64,000 nt of DNA from Prochlorococcus sp. AG-363-K07. Lineage in GTDB: Bacteria; Cyanobacteriota; Cyanobacteriia; PCC-6307; Cyanobiaceae. Shown here in pieces: positions 19,795-30,948 of this stretch (the stretch's first letter is position 1; each line of letters starts with the position of its first letter). A program made the position numbers and the translations under genes. Location: contig QCFO01000007.1 in NCBI GenBank assembly GCA_003280225.1, forward strand, positions 22,386 through 86,385, in the 5' to 3' direction. The notes below the pieces were generated by a model. The model was not told the origin of the DNA. It ran no database searches and saw only the letters and a list, made by a program, of their open reading frames with translations.

Positions 19795-21351
19795 ATGGCA
19801 CCAATCGCCCTGCTAAGTGTTTCAAATAAAAAGGATTTACTCCCTTTTGCCAAAGCCCTAGTTGATCTACATAATTTCCAACTTATTTCCAGTGGTGGTA
19901 CTGCTAAGACACTTGAAAACGAAGGTCTAGCTGTAACACGAGTGGCTGATTACACTGGAGCTCCTGAAATCCTCAATGGAAGAGTCAAGACCCTTCACCC
20001 AAAAGTACATGGTGGCATTCTTGCAAAAAGAGATAAACCTAATCATTTAAGCGATCTAAAACAACAAAACATTTGCCAAATAGACCTAGTGGTAGTCAAT
20101 CTCTACCCATTTCAAGAAACTATCGCAGACCCAAATGTTAGTTGGGAACATGCTATTGAAAATATTGATATTGGTGGTCCTGCGATGATTCGCGCTGCTG
20201 CAAAAAATCATTCTGATGTATCAATTCTCACTAGACCTGATCAATATTCAACCTTCCTAGAGGCCTTGAAAAACAAAACCATCACCGACTCATTGCGCAA
20301 GCAACTAGCTCTAGAGGCCTTTGAACATACAGCTTCATATGACATAGCTATTAGTCAATGGCTTTCTAAAAGGGTTAAAGGGGAAAGATCACCATGGCTT
20401 GAATCGCTGCCTCTACATCAAAATCTTCGCTACGGTGAAAATCCCCATCAATCTGCTGCTTGGTATAGCATTCCATCAAAAGGTTGGGGTGGAGCTAAGC
20501 AATTACAAGGCAAAGAGTTGAGTACAAATAACTTATTAGATCTTGAGGCAGCTTTAACTACAGTCTACGAGTTTGGCTATGGCAACACTGGCAAAACAAG
20601 CTTTGAGCATAAGGCTGCTGTTGTTATAAAGCACACCAACCCTTGTGGAGTAGCAATAGAAACACCTACCAATAGTGCACTAACTAGAGCATTAGAAGCA
20701 GATCCTGTTAGCGCATTTGGAGGAATTGTGGCTCTGAATCATTCGGTAAATTCTAAGGACGCAAAGTCGCTAACTAGTCTCTTTCTTGAATGTGTAGTAG
20801 CACCCTCATTTGAAACAGAAGCTTTAGAAATTCTTTCTGTAAAACCAAATCTTCGACTTTTAGAGCTCTCACCAAATGCCTTAGAGAACTTAAGTAATGA
20901 ACATATTCGCAGTATACTTGGAGGTGTACTAATTCAAGAAAGAGATAACAGCTTCATAGAGATTAAAAACTGGAATGTATCAACTCAACGACCTCCATCA
21001 GCACTAGAAAAAAACGACCTTCTTTTTGCATGGAAATTAGTTCGTCATGTTAGATCCAATGCAATTGTGGTTGCATTAAATGGACAAAGTCTCGGAATTG
21101 GAGCAGGACAAATGAACAGAGTTGGCTCCGCTAGGTTAGCTCTAGAGGCGGCTGGCTCAAAAGCCAAAGGAGCTGTATTAGCTAGTGACGGTTTCTTCCC
21201 TTTTGATGACACAGTCAGACTAGCTGCAGAATATGGCATAAAGGCAATAATTCAGCCAGGAGGAAGTATTAGAGACTCAAATTCTATTGATGCATGTAAT
21301 GAATTGGGTATCACTATGATCTCAACTGGAATCAGACACTTTCTACATTAG
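19795..21351 (+). CDS. purH: Bifunctional AICAR formyltransferase / IMP cyclohydrolase
   Basis: [21 protein letters not shown]...[20 protein letters not shown]...[14 protein letters not shown]...[13 protein letters not shown]. Confidence 0.97.
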   Translation: MAPIALLSVSNKKDLLPFAKALVDLHNFQLISSGGTAKTLENEGLAVTRVADYTGAPEILNGRVKTLHPKVHGGILAKRDKPNHLSDLKQQNICQIDLVVVNLYPFQETIADPNVSWEHAIENIDIGGPAMIRAAAKNHSDVSILTRPDQYSTFLEALKNKTITDSLRKQLALEAFEHTASYDIAISQWLSKRVKGERSPWLESLPLHQNLRYGENPHQSAAWYSIPSKGWGGAKQLQGKELSTNNLLDLEAALTTVYEFGYGNTGKTSFEHKAAVVIKHTNPCGVAIETPTNSALTRALEADPVSAFGGIVALNHSVNSKDAKSLTSLFLECVVAPSFETEALEILSVKPNLRLLELSPNALENLSNEHIRSILGGVLIQERDNSFIEIKNWNVSTQRPPSALEKNDLLFAWKLVRHVRSNAIVVALNGQSLGIGAGQMNRVGSARLALEAAGSKAKGAVLASDGFFPFDDTVRLAAEYGIKAIIQPGGSIRDSNSIDACNELGITMISTGIRHFLH

Positions 21352-21427
21352 TTCAAACAAGTTGATTAATTTGGTTGAACTATTTAATATACTTAATATA
21401 GTATTAATCGTCTAATCACATAAGATA

Positions 21428-21988
21428 TTAACTCTCTTGCTTTGGATAATAAGTAATTGTATTTGTCTTTCTAAATGCCGCAAGTCTTCCTGGGCCTGCA
21501 CAGGCAAAATAAAAGAAAATTGCAGCATAAATTGCTGACAACTCAAAAGTATAATTATGAGCTTCGACAACTGCGAAGGGGAATCCTTCAAGGCCTGTAT
21601 CGAGCATATGAAAATACAAAGCAAATATCATCGTAGAAAGTAGTCCCAATGCGGAGATCCGTGCAAATAATCCAATAGCTAATCCAATTGGACAAACTAT
21701 TTGTGTTGCAGCTGCGGCATATGTCCATAGAACAGGATTGCCCGGAAGAAAAGACAAATATTTCCCTACTACGAATTCTGCAAAACCTTCTGGGTCCTGG
21801 AACTTCTCCAAACCATGATGAATCATCATGACACTAACCCCAAGTCTTAGAAGAAAAATGGCTAATTCAGCAGTGATATTAATTTCACCCTGAGAGCTAG
21901 GACTTTGAACAACCACCTCTACCTTCTGAGGGGCCTTGGAGGCATTTAGATTAGGTGCTGAACTTGCCTGAGATTCGCTTTCTGTCAT
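21428..21988 (-). CDS. DoxX family membrane protein
   Basis: LLRLGVSVMMIHHGLEKFQDPEGFAEFVV...FLPGNPVLWTYAAAATQIVCPIGLAIGLFARISALGL. Confidence 0.82.
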   Translation of the reverse strand: MTESESQASSAPNLNASKAPQKVEVVVQSPSSQGEINITAELAIFLLRLGVSVMMIHHGLEKFQDPEGFAEFVVGKYLSFLPGNPVLWTYAAAATQIVCPIGLAIGLFARISALGLLSTMIFALYFHMLDTGLEGFPFAVVEAHNYTFELSAIYAAIFFYFACAGPGRLAAFRKTNTITYYPKQES

Positions 21989-22117
21989 CTGAAGCTTGAG
22001 TTATCAGAAGCATCTTAGGCGTTAATCCGCTTAAACCGTGTCAAAAACAACTAAACAAGGAACATAACCAAGCAGAGTTTATAGGAGCTCTAAATCAAAT
22101 TAAATAACTTAAGTTAT

Positions 22118-23326
22118 CTACACAGTCAAATGATCGCTGAGCTTAATTAATTTCTGAATAACATCTTCAACTACTCGATCTGGCGTTGAAGCTCCAGAAG
22201 TAATTCCTACAGATATATTCCCTTCAGGTAAAAAGTTTTCTTCCTTTACTAATGATTCACCTAATGGCATATGAGTAATTGTGTTATCAACTTCCCCTAT
22301 CCTCTCTGGTGCATCAATATGGAAAGATCGAAGTCCACGGGTAACTGCAATTTCTTGGAGATGAGTAGTATTAGACGAATTAAATCCACCAATAACAACT
22401 AGCATATCTAATGGCTCATCTACCAGTGAGAACATAGCACCTTGCCTTTCTTCAGTAGCATCACAAATAGTGTTAAAAGCCAAGAAATGATCATTTAAAT
22501 CTTTAGGACCATATTTTTTCAACATTGTCATTTCAAACAAACGTCCAATTTCCTCAGTCTCACTTTTTAACATTGTCGTCTGATTAGCTACACCAATACT
22601 CTTTAAATCTTTATCAGGGTCAAAGCCTGGGGAAGAAGCTCTCGCAAACCGCCTGAGAAAATCATTTCGATTACCATTTCCTAATATATAATCCGCGACA
22701 TATTGAGCCTCTTCAAGGTCAAGTACTACAAGATAAGTTCCCGCAAAAGAACTTGTTGCAAGGGTTTCTTCGTGCTTATATTTGCCATGAATAATGGATG
22801 TAAAAGTATGTTTTTTATGCTTCTCAACTGTATGCCAGACCTTTGATACCCATGGACAAGTGGTGTCAATAATATGGCAACCTCGCTCATGCAAAAGCTG
22901 CATTTCCTGAACGGTTGCACCAAAAGCAGGCAGAATAACAACATCTCCACTCTCAACACCTGAAAAGTCCTTGACTCCTTTTTCAGCTGAGATGAAACGA
23001 ACATTCATTTGACGCAAATGATCATTCACCGATGGGTTATGAATGATTTCATTCGTGATCCAAATTCTCTCATTGGGGTAATGCCTTCTGGTTTCATAAG
23101 CCATAGCAACAGCCCTCTCAACTCCCCAACAAAACCCAAACGCTTCTGCAAGCTTTACACGCAATCTTCCATGTTCTAAGAGGTAACCGTTATCACGAAT
23201 GGAGCCTATCAAGCTACTTTGATAAACCTTTTCTAGAGCTTGCGCTCTTTTAGTAGGAGAGCCAAACCCCCTTCGGTTGTAACGATCAGACTGGTGAAGC
23301 GAACGCTTAAAGGCTTGAGTATCCAT
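22118..23326 (-). CDS. ispH: 4-hydroxy-3-methylbut-2-enyl diphosphate reductase
   Basis: [19 protein letters not shown]...[14 protein letters not shown]...[11 protein letters not shown]...[13 protein letters not shown]...[17 protein letters not shown]. Confidence 0.96.
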   Translation of the reverse strand: MDTQAFKRSLHQSDRYNRRGFGSPTKRAQALEKVYQSSLIGSIRDNGYLLEHGRLRVKLAEAFGFCWGVERAVAMAYETRRHYPNERIWITNEIIHNPSVNDHLRQMNVRFISAEKGVKDFSGVESGDVVILPAFGATVQEMQLLHERGCHIIDTTCPWVSKVWHTVEKHKKHTFTSIIHGKYKHEETLATSSFAGTYLVVLDLEEAQYVADYILGNGNRNDFLRRFARASSPGFDPDKDLKSIGVANQTTMLKSETEEIGRLFEMTMLKKYGPKDLNDHFLAFNTICDATEERQGAMFSLVDEPLDMLVVIGGFNSSNTTHLQEIAVTRGLRSFHIDAPERIGEVDNTITHMPLGESLVKEENFLPEGNISVGITSGASTPDRVVEDVIQKLIKLSDHLTV

Positions 23327-23382
23327 ATTCTGAAGATTAACGCATACAACGAATCTATTGGGAAAAACAATAAATCCGAAAA

Positions 23383-23412
23383 AAAAGCCTGGCAGATAAT
23401 TGCCAGGCTTTT
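23383..23412 (-). terminator. Rho-independent terminator downstream of amt
   Basis: Perfect 12-bp inverted repeat AAAAGCCTGGCA-GATAAT-TGCCAGGCTTTT, with a T-tract on the minus strand. Confidence 0.88.
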
Positions 23413-23434
23413 AGCTTAATAGATCAAACTATTA

Positions 23435-24898
23435 TCAATTTCCTGAAGAAGCAAAGTCTGGATAAGCCTCCATTCCATGCTCACCTATATCCAAACCTTG
23501 GATCTCCTCAGATTCAGAGACACGAATACCTCCAAACAAGCCGCCAATCAGCGACCAAGCTATCCAACAAGTAACAACAGTCCAAATACCATAAGCAAGA
23601 CAACCAATGAATTGAATCCAAAGTTGGCCAAAACCACCTCCAGTTAAGAGACCAAGCCCTGCTCCAGAACCTTGAATATCGAAACCCCAAAGCCCAATAA
23701 CCAGAGTTCCCCAGATGCCACATACACCGTGAACAGAGAAAGCACCAACAGGATCGTCTATTCCAAAAGAATCCAAAGCTGCAACAGAGAAAACAACAAT
23801 TACCCCACCGACTAACCCTGCCAACCAGGCACCTGACATCGTGAGATTCGCACAGCCTGCTGTAATACTTACTAAGCCAGCAAGAATTCCATTGATAATC
23901 ATTGTTAAATCTGGTTTTCCTGAAGTCAAAGTTGAAACAACAGTTGCTCCAATTGCTCCACCAGCCGCAGCTAGCGTAGTAGTTACAGCTACATATGGAA
24001 CCCACTGATCCATAGCAAGCTGAGATCCTGGATTAAAGCCGTACCAGCCAATCCAAAGGACCAATGCGCCAAGCGTCGCAATCGCCATGTTGTGACCAGG
24101 CATTGCTTGAGCTTTACCATCTACAAATTTCCCTATACGGGGCCCTAAGAGCATTGCTCCAACTAGACCTGCCCACGCTCCTACTGAATGAACAATAGAA
24201 GAGCCTGCAAAGTCAATAAATCCCGCTTCGCTAAGCCAACCACCATTCCACTGCCAACTACCTGAAATTGGATAAATAACAGCGGTTAGAACTAAGGAAA
24301 AAACAACAAACTCTCCAAACTTGACTCGTTCTGCAACTAAACCAGAAACAATTGTGGCAGCAGTTCCAGCAAACGCAGCTTGGAAAAGAAAGTCAACTGT
24401 GGGGACCAATCCAGCTTCGCCAATAATTTCAGGAGTAACAGTCGGATCAAAGAAAAGACCACTAAAGAAAAGCCAACCTGCTGCAACCGCGTCCCCATAC
24501 ATTATTGAATAACCAACAAACCAATATGCTGTTACTGCTAATGCAAAGACAAAAAGATTTTTAGCAAGAATGTTAACGGCATTCTTTTGACGACACATGC
24601 CTGCCTCCACCATTGCAAAGCCTGCGTTCATAAAGATCACAAGGATCGTCGCAACTAATAACCACAAATTATTAGCTAAGAACGCTGCATTCAATTCGGG
24701 CAAATCAGCTGCATGAGCTGACAGATTAAAAAGACCTAAGCCCAAAAAAGCAATTGGTACACAAGCCAGCCAAACCAAAGAACGATGAGAACTGAAACCG
24801 CGAATACTTCTAAGTAGAAGCATTGGCCCTTCAAGGAGGCTGGCCTCTTGGAGAGTAGAAATTCGCCTACCAGGAGGCGAATGCAAAGCAGTGGTCAT
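23435..24898 (-). CDS. amt: Ammonium transporter
   Basis: NAGFAMVEAGMCRQKNAVNILAKNL...DFAGSSIVHSVGAWAGLVGAMLLGPRIGKF...GWYGFNPGSQLA...DDPVGAFSVHGVCGIWGT. Confidence 0.96.
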   Translation of the reverse strand: MTTALHSPPGRRISTLQEASLLEGPMLLLRSIRGFSSHRSLVWLACVPIAFLGLGLFNLSAHAADLPELNAAFLANNLWLLVATILVIFMNAGFAMVEAGMCRQKNAVNILAKNLFVFALAVTAYWFVGYSIMYGDAVAAGWLFFSGLFFDPTVTPEIIGEAGLVPTVDFLFQAAFAGTAATIVSGLVAERVKFGEFVVFSLVLTAVIYPISGSWQWNGGWLSEAGFIDFAGSSIVHSVGAWAGLVGAMLLGPRIGKFVDGKAQAMPGHNMAIATLGALVLWIGWYGFNPGSQLAMDQWVPYVAVTTTLAAAGGAIGATVVSTLTSGKPDLTMIINGILAGLVSITAGCANLTMSGAWLAGLVGGVIVVFSVAALDSFGIDDPVGAFSVHGVCGIWGTLVIGLWGFDIQGSGAGLGLLTGGGFGQLWIQFIGCLAYGIWTVVTCWIAWSLIGGLFGGIRVSESEEIQGLDIGEHGMEAYPDFASSGN

Positions 24899-24983
24899 AA
24901 AAAGTTTGCAGCTGCTAATAAAAATTGGACTATTAAGTCCAACTGTACATAGCAAAAAATGGCCTAAATCAAGAATTTCTCAA

Positions 24984-24997
24984 GTGATGGTTGATAC
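24984..24997 (-). promoter_or_regulatory. Candidate NtcA-binding half-conserved site upstream of amt
   Basis: Minus strand reads GTATCAACCATCAC (GTA-N8-CAC), close to the NtcA consensus GTA-N8-TAC, ~86 bp upstream of the inferred amt start. Confidence 0.3.
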
Positions 24998-25069
24998 AAA
25001 ACAGCAGTAAAGCAATAATTTATTTACGTTATCTCCAGATTCAACGGACATCCTAGGCAATCTAGGCGT

Positions 25070-25825
25070 CTAGGAAAATCTATCAAGCACCTCACGCGTT
25101 CCCTCCCAGGTGATCTTATCTAGATGAAATCCAAAGCAGCATGGGATCACCTCAATGCCCGCATCTAAACCCATCCTGAAAAGCCTTCCATAATCAGGAT
25201 CAGCACTGTCACCTGGAGCGAACGATCCAACATCATTACGACTTAAGCAAGGAACCAATACTGCTCGAGAGTCAGGCAAAATATCCATCAGCTCTTGCAA
25301 ATGTTTTTGACCTCTGGTGGTAATGGTGTCAGGGAAAAGAGCTACATGCTCTTTTTCCCAAGTTGTATTTTTAACTTCCAGAAAAATTGCTCTTTTATCC
25401 AAAGAATTCTCTGAGGGGTATAAAAGCAAATCAATTCGACTACGTTTATTTTTCCCGTAAGGAACCTCTTGACGAATTTGATCAACGGAACCCAATTGCT
25501 TTGCAAGCAACCCAGCTTCTATCGCCAAGCGAACAAGTTTATTAGGCAAGGCAGTATTAACCCCAACCCAACATGAGCCACCCCCAGAAGAAACAACCTC
25601 TGCTTGCTCCCAAGTCCAAGATAACTTCCTAGTAGGAGATGGGGCGAAACGCAATCTGACGCTCCCACCTATATGAATCACTCCTGTCATAGGTCCAGTA
25701 TTTGCACAATGCGCAGTAACAATTTCGCCACTTTTCAACTCCACCTCAGCCAAAAACCGCTTATATCGTCTTAGCAAGATGCCTTCTTGCAGGGGAGAGA
25801 ATGAAAACAATGGCTGAGGAACCAT
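25070..25825 (-). CDS. sfsA: Sugar fermentation stimulation protein homolog
   Basis: RRYKRFLAEVELKSGEIVTAHCANTGPMTGV...EVKNTTWEKEHVALFPDTITTRGQKHLQEL. Confidence 0.94.
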   Translation of the reverse strand: MVPQPLFSFSPLQEGILLRRYKRFLAEVELKSGEIVTAHCANTGPMTGVIHIGGSVRLRFAPSPTRKLSWTWEQAEVVSSGGGSCWVGVNTALPNKLVRLAIEAGLLAKQLGSVDQIRQEVPYGKNKRSRIDLLLYPSENSLDKRAIFLEVKNTTWEKEHVALFPDTITTRGQKHLQELMDILPDSRAVLVPCLSRNDVGSFAPGDSADPDYGRLFRMGLDAGIEVIPCCFGFHLDKITWEGTREVLDRFS

Positions 25826-25904
25826 TAGATTGATTTTTTTTTCTATATTGGCCTATAAGAACCCTAAGCAAACTAGTTATTGAGCAATTTCTCTAATTTA
25901 AAGA

Positions 25905-27512
25905 ATGTCAAGATCTCTCAAAAAGATTGCACTAGTAGTCAGCTTAGGGACTCTAATCAGCAAAATTGGTGGCTTAGCAAGACAACTCGTCATTGCAAGT
26001 GTTTTTGGGGTAGGCGCTGCATATGATGCCTATAACTATGCATATGTAATACCTGGTTTTTTTTTAATCCTACTAGGAGGAATTAACGGTCCATTTCATA
26101 ATGCAATCGTAAGTGTACTGTCTCGCAAAACAAGGGAAGATAGCAACCATGTAATCACCTCACTAAATACTTTAGTATTTTATACATTAGCTTTAGTGAC
26201 ATTAATTCTCTTCATAGCATCTGATCCACTCATTACATTAGTTGGCCCTGGACTAAGTCAGGAAGTACATAAAATTGCAGTGATTCAATTAAAGATCATG
26301 GCGCCAATTGCACTATTTGCAGGTCTAATTGGAATTGGTTTTGGATCACTAAATAGCATCAATCAATTTCTAACTCCATCAATCTCTCCTATAATATCAA
26401 GCATAGTAATTATAACTTTCATTTGGATACTATCGTTACAAGATGGAGTTAATATTGAGCCAAGTCAACTTAATATTAAAGGTGGGGTAGTACTAGCAGT
26501 TGCCACATCAACAGGAGCACTACTTCAATGGCTAGTTCAAATCCCCGCATTATTAAGACAAGGTCTATTTAACATTAAATTAACTTGCGACTTAAAGCAC
26601 CCTGCAGTCCAAGAAGTTCTAAAGATTCTCGCTCCTGCGACACTATCTTCAGGGATGCTACAAATTAACGTTTTTACAGATCTTTTTTTTGCATCAGCAA
26701 TTAGAGGAGCCGGAGCTGGGCTTAGTTATGCAAACTTCCTGGTTCAGGCACCTTTAGGCATCCTATCTAATACATTATTGATACCTCTATTACCTACATT
26801 TTCAAGGCTTACTAGCCCTAATGATCGTTCTGAATTAATAGGAAGAATTCGCCAAGGACTAATTTTTTGTTCCGCAAGCATGATCTCAATAGGGGCAATA
26901 TTTATATCTTTAGGAACACCTATAGTGCAACTCTCTTATGCAAGAGGTGCCTTTGCAGATGAAGCAATAAAACTTGTCTCGGCCATACTAGTAGCTTATG
27001 GATTTGGCATGCCAGCCTATCTGTGCAGAGATCTATTGGTAAGAGTTTTTTATGCACTTGGAGATGCTAGAACTCCCTTTCGACTATCTACATTAGGTAT
27101 TGGTTTAAATATTTTATTTGATTGGTGCCTAGTAGGAGCTCCAACCCCATGGGGAAATCAAATTCCATTTAATTTTGGAGCCCCAGGGCTTGTATTCTCG
27201 ACTACAGCAATTAATTTTCTAACTTGTATCGCCCTATTACTTAAACTAAATGTACGATTGCAAGGATTACCTCTAAAAGAATGGGTTGTAGATATAGCAA
27301 AGCTTATTATATGTGGAATGACATCAGGATTAGTCGCCTGGTCAATGAATTCAATCATTAATTGGCCATCGAGTTTTCTAGGCTTATTAACAGAAATCAC
27401 TATCTGCCTCTCATCAAGTCTTTTGATTTTCTTTATACAGGCTAATTCTTTAGGGATAAAGGAAGTTAGTGAATTAACTTCTCTATTAAAGGAAAAGATC
27501 AGCCTTTCTTAA
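25905..27512 (+). CDS. murJ: Murein biosynthesis integral membrane protein MurJ (MviN)
   Basis: GTLISKIGGLARQLVIASVFGVGAAYDAYNYAYVIPGFF...; 13-14 TM-like hydrophobic segments. Confidence 0.93.
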   Translation: MSRSLKKIALVVSLGTLISKIGGLARQLVIASVFGVGAAYDAYNYAYVIPGFFLILLGGINGPFHNAIVSVLSRKTREDSNHVITSLNTLVFYTLALVTLILFIASDPLITLVGPGLSQEVHKIAVIQLKIMAPIALFAGLIGIGFGSLNSINQFLTPSISPIISSIVIITFIWILSLQDGVNIEPSQLNIKGGVVLAVATSTGALLQWLVQIPALLRQGLFNIKLTCDLKHPAVQEVLKILAPATLSSGMLQINVFTDLFFASAIRGAGAGLSYANFLVQAPLGILSNTLLIPLLPTFSRLTSPNDRSELIGRIRQGLIFCSASMISIGAIFISLGTPIVQLSYARGAFADEAIKLVSAILVAYGFGMPAYLCRDLLVRVFYALGDARTPFRLSTLGIGLNILFDWCLVGAPTPWGNQIPFNFGAPGLVFSTTAINFLTCIALLLKLNVRLQGLPLKEWVVDIAKLIICGMTSGLVAWSMNSIINWPSSFLGLLTEITICLSSSLLIFFIQANSLGIKEVSELTSLLKEKISLS

Positions 27513-27762
27513 GATGAACATCTCGTTCTGCTCTAATTTTAATTGGAAACTTCAAATACTTTTCATTAGTCAAAATAGGTCCGCTTACAGAGAGAATTCG
27601 AGCTTCAATACCAAACTCTTCAAAAGCTAATTCCATCTCCTGAATTAAAGCCTTCTCAACCTGAGACTCAGCATCAACAACCTTACCAATCAAACGATCT
27701 CCTAATCGCCCAATTCGCTCACGCATTACTTCGCGCGCATTGGTGACCTCAATAATTAGCAA
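27499..27762 (-). CDS. Conserved hypothetical protein
   Basis: 87-aa ORF MLIIEVTNAREVMRERIGRLGDRLIGKVVDAESQVEKALIQEM..., co-directional with the next gene. Confidence 0.65.
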   Translation of the reverse strand: MLIIEVTNAREVMRERIGRLGDRLIGKVVDAESQVEKALIQEMELAFEEFGIEARILSVSGPILTNEKYLKFPIKIRAERDVHLKKG

Positions 27763-27787
27763 GGTTCCTCCTTAGATAATTTCAACC

Positions 27788-28084
27788 TTATCTGCAATAG
27801 GGGTCCAAAATGTCCTCTAAGTCAAAAATTTGTCCAGAAGGAATTAATCTTGCGAGCGGTAGGCGGGCACTGCCTCCACCAAGCTGAACTTGTACTGACT
27901 CAAGCCCTTTCCTGGCAGCAACACTTGCACCCTGTTCAAGGTTTGCAACGCATTCAATCGCTAAATTTTTAGCAATTCCAGCATCTCTTAAATAGAGATG
28001 CCAACTTGCTACCTGAATGTAGAGGCGATCTCCAATTGAAACTTCAAGTTCTCTTAGTTGAGCTTGATCAAAAGTCATGGGCAA
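27788..28084 (-). CDS. Conserved cyanobacterial protein, DUF3181-like
   Basis: 98-aa ORF LRELEVSIGDRLYIQVASWHLYLRDAGIAKNLAIECVANLEQGASVAARKGLESVQVQLGGGSARLPLARLIP. Confidence 0.7.
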   Translation of the reverse strand: MPMTFDQAQLRELEVSIGDRLYIQVASWHLYLRDAGIAKNLAIECVANLEQGASVAARKGLESVQVQLGGGSARLPLARLIPSGQIFDLEDILDPYCR

Positions 28085-28167
28085 ATGAAGAATTTATTTA
28101 ATTGTGGTGCCAATTCAATCGCAGAGTTGACGAAGGTGCCCTTCATGGAGTCTTATTAATTCAATAT

Positions 28168-28241
28168 GCGCCTGTAGCTCAGCGGATTAGAGCATCTGAC
28201 TACGGATCAGAGGGTCGGGAGTTCGAATCTCTCCAGGCGCG
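28168..28241 (+). tRNA. tRNA-Arg (ACG)
   Basis: GCGCCTG/CAGGCGC acceptor, TCTGA-CTACGGA-TCAGA anticodon arm, GTTCGAATC T loop. Confidence 0.96.
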
Positions 28242-28247
28242 TTAATG

Positions 28248-28272
28248 AACTGCCCTAAGGGCAGTTTTTTTT
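28248..28272 (+). terminator. Rho-independent terminator after tRNA-Arg
   Basis: AACTGCCC-TAA-GGGCAGTT followed by TTTTTT. Confidence 0.9.
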
Positions 28273-28366
28273 GTGTTTTTAAACGTAAAAGCGCCATCAT
28301 CATTATCCAAGAGGGGAACTTGTTCCTACTATCCCAAAGTCGATAAAAAATCTGGAGGGTCTCTCC

Positions 28367-29626
28367 TTGCTTTCGATTAACGCCGATTTAAAGGTTGCAG
28401 ATTCGGCCATTGCTCTCCAAATTGCCAACGAAGAAGAAAGGCAAGAATTCCATCTGGAACTTATTGCAAGCGAAAATTTTGCATCCAAAGCTGTTATGCA
28501 GGCCCAAGGGTCTGTTCTGACTAACAAATACGCAGAAGGACTCCCTAGAAAGCGGTATTACGGTGGATGCGAACACATTGATGCTATTGAAGAATTAGCC
28601 ATTGAGCGCGCAAAAAAACTCTTTAAAGCAAATTGGGCAAATGTTCAGCCCCATAGTGGAGCTCAAGCCAATTTTGCTGTTTTCTTAGCTCTTTTAAATC
28701 CCGGAGAGAAAATCATGGGAATGGACCTATCCCATGGAGGTCATCTCACCCACGGTTCCCCGGTCAACGTAAGCGGAAAATGGTTTCAAATCGTGCACTA
28801 CGGGGTAAATCCAGCAACACAAATGCTTGATATGGAAGAAATTAGAAAGCAAGCATTAGATCATCGGCCAAAATTAATTATCTGTGGATATTCAGCATAT
28901 CCACGGATAATTAATTTCAAAGCTTTTAGAGAAATTGCCGATGAAATAGGCGCATATTTACTAGCAGACATGGCTCATATAGCTGGATTAGTAGCAGCCG
29001 GTCTCCATCCAAACCCAGTTCCGCATTGCGATGTAGTAACTTCTACAACTCATAAAACCCTACGAGGACCAAGAGGTGGACTGATTCTTTGTAAAGATGA
29101 AGAATTTGCACGTAAATTCGACAAAGCTGTTTTCCCAGGGAGTCAAGGGGGACCTCTTGAGCATGTAATTGCAGCTAAAGCAGTGGCATTTCATGAAGCT
29201 CTACAAGAAGATTTCATTGCATATAGTCATCAAATAATCAAAAATGCCCAAACATTAGCCAACCAAATTCAACAACGAGGCATTGATATTATTAGTCAAG
29301 GAACTGATAATCACATAGTCCTTCTTGACCTTCGAAGTATTGGAATGACTGGGAAAGCTGCAGATAGGCTGGTTAGTACTGTAAATATCACAGCGAACAA
29401 GAATACTGTGCCTTTTGACCCAGAATCACCATTTGTCACTAGTGGACTCAGGTTAGGGACTGCTGCTCTTACAACAAGAGGTTTTAACGAAGAATCTTTT
29501 ATAGAAATAGCCAATATTATTGCTGATAGATTACTAAATCCTGAGGACAAGATAGTTGAAGAAAAATGTCTAAATAGAGTGCTAAAACTTTGCAAACAAT
29601 TCCCCCTGTACAAAGTCAATGTCTAA
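28367..29626 (+). CDS. glyA: Serine hydroxymethyltransferase
   Basis: [43 protein letters not shown]...[24 protein letters not shown]. Confidence 0.97.
   Translation: MLSINADLKVADSAIALQIANEEERQEFHLELIASENFASKAVMQAQGSVLTNKYAEGLPRKRYYGGCEHIDAIEELAIERAKKLFKANWANVQPHSGAQANFAVFLALLNPGEKIMGMDLSHGGHLTHGSPVNVSGKWFQIVHYGVNPATQMLDMEEIRKQALDHRPKLIICGYSAYPRIINFKAFREIADEIGAYLLADMAHIAGLVAAGLHPNPVPHCDVVTSTTHKTLRGPRGGLILCKDEEFARKFDKAVFPGSQGGPLEHVIAAKAVAFHEALQEDFIAYSHQIIKNAQTLANQIQQRGIDIISQGTDNHIVLLDLRSIGMTGKAADRLVSTVNITANKNTVPFDPESPFVTSGLRLGTAALTTRGFNEESFIEIANIIADRLLNPEDKIVEEKCLNRVLKLCKQFPLYKVNV
28871..28917. repeat. 21-bp inverted repeat (5-nt loop) inside glyA
   Basis: AAATTAATTATCTGTGGATAT-TCAGC-ATATCCACGGATAATTAATTT; 20/21 Watson-Crick plus one G-U. 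Confidence 0.95.
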
Positions 29627-30917
29627 AAATTCTCTGAAGTTTGAAGCAGAGAAAGAAAATTGTGTAGAGATAATTTGCATTGGCACAGAACTTCTACTTG
29701 GGAACATAGTCAACACAAATGCTCATTGGCTAGCCAATGAGCTAGCTGAACTAGGGCTAACTCATTACAGGCAGACAGTTATTGGTGACAACCGACTACG
29801 TCTACAAAACCTCATCAAAGAAGTTGCTCAAAGGAGCAAGATTCTTATCACTACTGGCGGTCTAGGTCCGACAAATGACGATATAACGACTGAAGCTATT
29901 GCATCTGCTTTCAAAAGCCCTCTAAAACTTCGTGAAGAGATTTGGGAGGATATTCAAGCCAAATTATCTCTCTCCGAACACCCAGTAGCACTAAACAATC
30001 GGAAACAAGCGCTTTTTCCTATAGATGCCCAGATACTTCCTAATCCTCTAGGCACTGCTCCAGGAATGATATGGAAACCAGAAAATGCAGAGAATGGCTT
30101 AACAATATTGACTTTCCCTGGAGTGCCATCTGAGCTCAAACAAATGTGGTTTGAAACTGCGGTGCCATGGCTAAAAAAATATGGAGGTTCTCAAAATTGC
30201 TTTTTCAGCAAAGTCCTGAGAGTAACAGGAATGCCAGAATCAAACGTAGCTGAAAAATTATCGGATCTTTTAGAAAATCAAAACCCAACAATCGCCCCAT
30301 ATGCAAGCCTGGGAGAAATAAAACTTCGATTGACGGTTAATGCCTTAAGTCATAAGGAAGCTAACAATCTACTTAAGCCCTTAGAGACAGAAATTCGTCA
30401 TCGTATAGGAGAAAACTGTTATGGGGAAAATAATCAAAATTTGTCTTCTGTAGTACTTGATCTTCTAAGAAGGCGAGGAGAAACTCTGGTAGCAGCTGAA
30501 TCCTGCACTGGGGGAAGGCTAGGAGCCTTTCTCACTTCTGAGCCAGGTTCTTCTGATGTCTTCCTTGGTGGAGTCATTGTTTACAGCAACCATCTAAAGC
30601 AAAAATTGCTCGACATTCCGCATGAACTATTAGAAGCTCACGGAGCTGTATCTAAAGAGGTGGCAGAAGAAATGGCAAAAAATGTCAGGGAAAAGCTACA
30701 AGCAACCTGGTCAATAGCAATTAGTGGTTTGGCAGGGCCAGGAGGTGGAACAACCTTAAAGTCAGTTGGTCTAGTTCATATCGCAATAGCTGGTCCCGGC
30801 AGGAATAAATCAATTCAAAAAAACTTCTCAAAGCACAAGGGCCGAGTCGACATTCAAAAGTTGAGTGTTTTGTGCGGACTGAATCAACTTCGCCTACTTT
30901 TACTCGCGCAGAGCTAG
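29619..30917 (+). CDS. cinA: CinA-like protein (MoCF-binding domain + nicotinamide-nucleotide amidase domain)
   Basis: [31 protein letters not shown]...[14 protein letters not shown]...[32 protein letters not shown]...[10 protein letters not shown]. Confidence 0.95.
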   Translation: MSKNSLKFEAEKENCVEIICIGTELLLGNIVNTNAHWLANELAELGLTHYRQTVIGDNRLRLQNLIKEVAQRSKILITTGGLGPTNDDITTEAIASAFKSPLKLREEIWEDIQAKLSLSEHPVALNNRKQALFPIDAQILPNPLGTAPGMIWKPENAENGLTILTFPGVPSELKQMWFETAVPWLKKYGGSQNCFFSKVLRVTGMPESNVAEKLSDLLENQNPTIAPYASLGEIKLRLTVNALSHKEANNLLKPLETEIRHRIGENCYGENNQNLSSVVLDLLRRRGETLVAAESCTGGRLGAFLTSEPGSSDVFLGGVIVYSNHLKQKLLDIPHELLEAHGAVSKEVAEEMAKNVREKLQATWSIAISGLAGPGGGTTLKSVGLVHIAIAGPGRNKSIQKNFSKHKGRVDIQKLSVLCGLNQLRLLLLAQS

Positions 30918-30948
30918 GGTCATTTATCTTGCATTCAATAATCAAACA

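Noticed and set aside
23514-24005. 163-aa minus-strand ORF very rich in Trp, Cys and Ser
   Set aside because: Alternate-frame shadow of amt (Gly/Trp-rich codons); no independent support.
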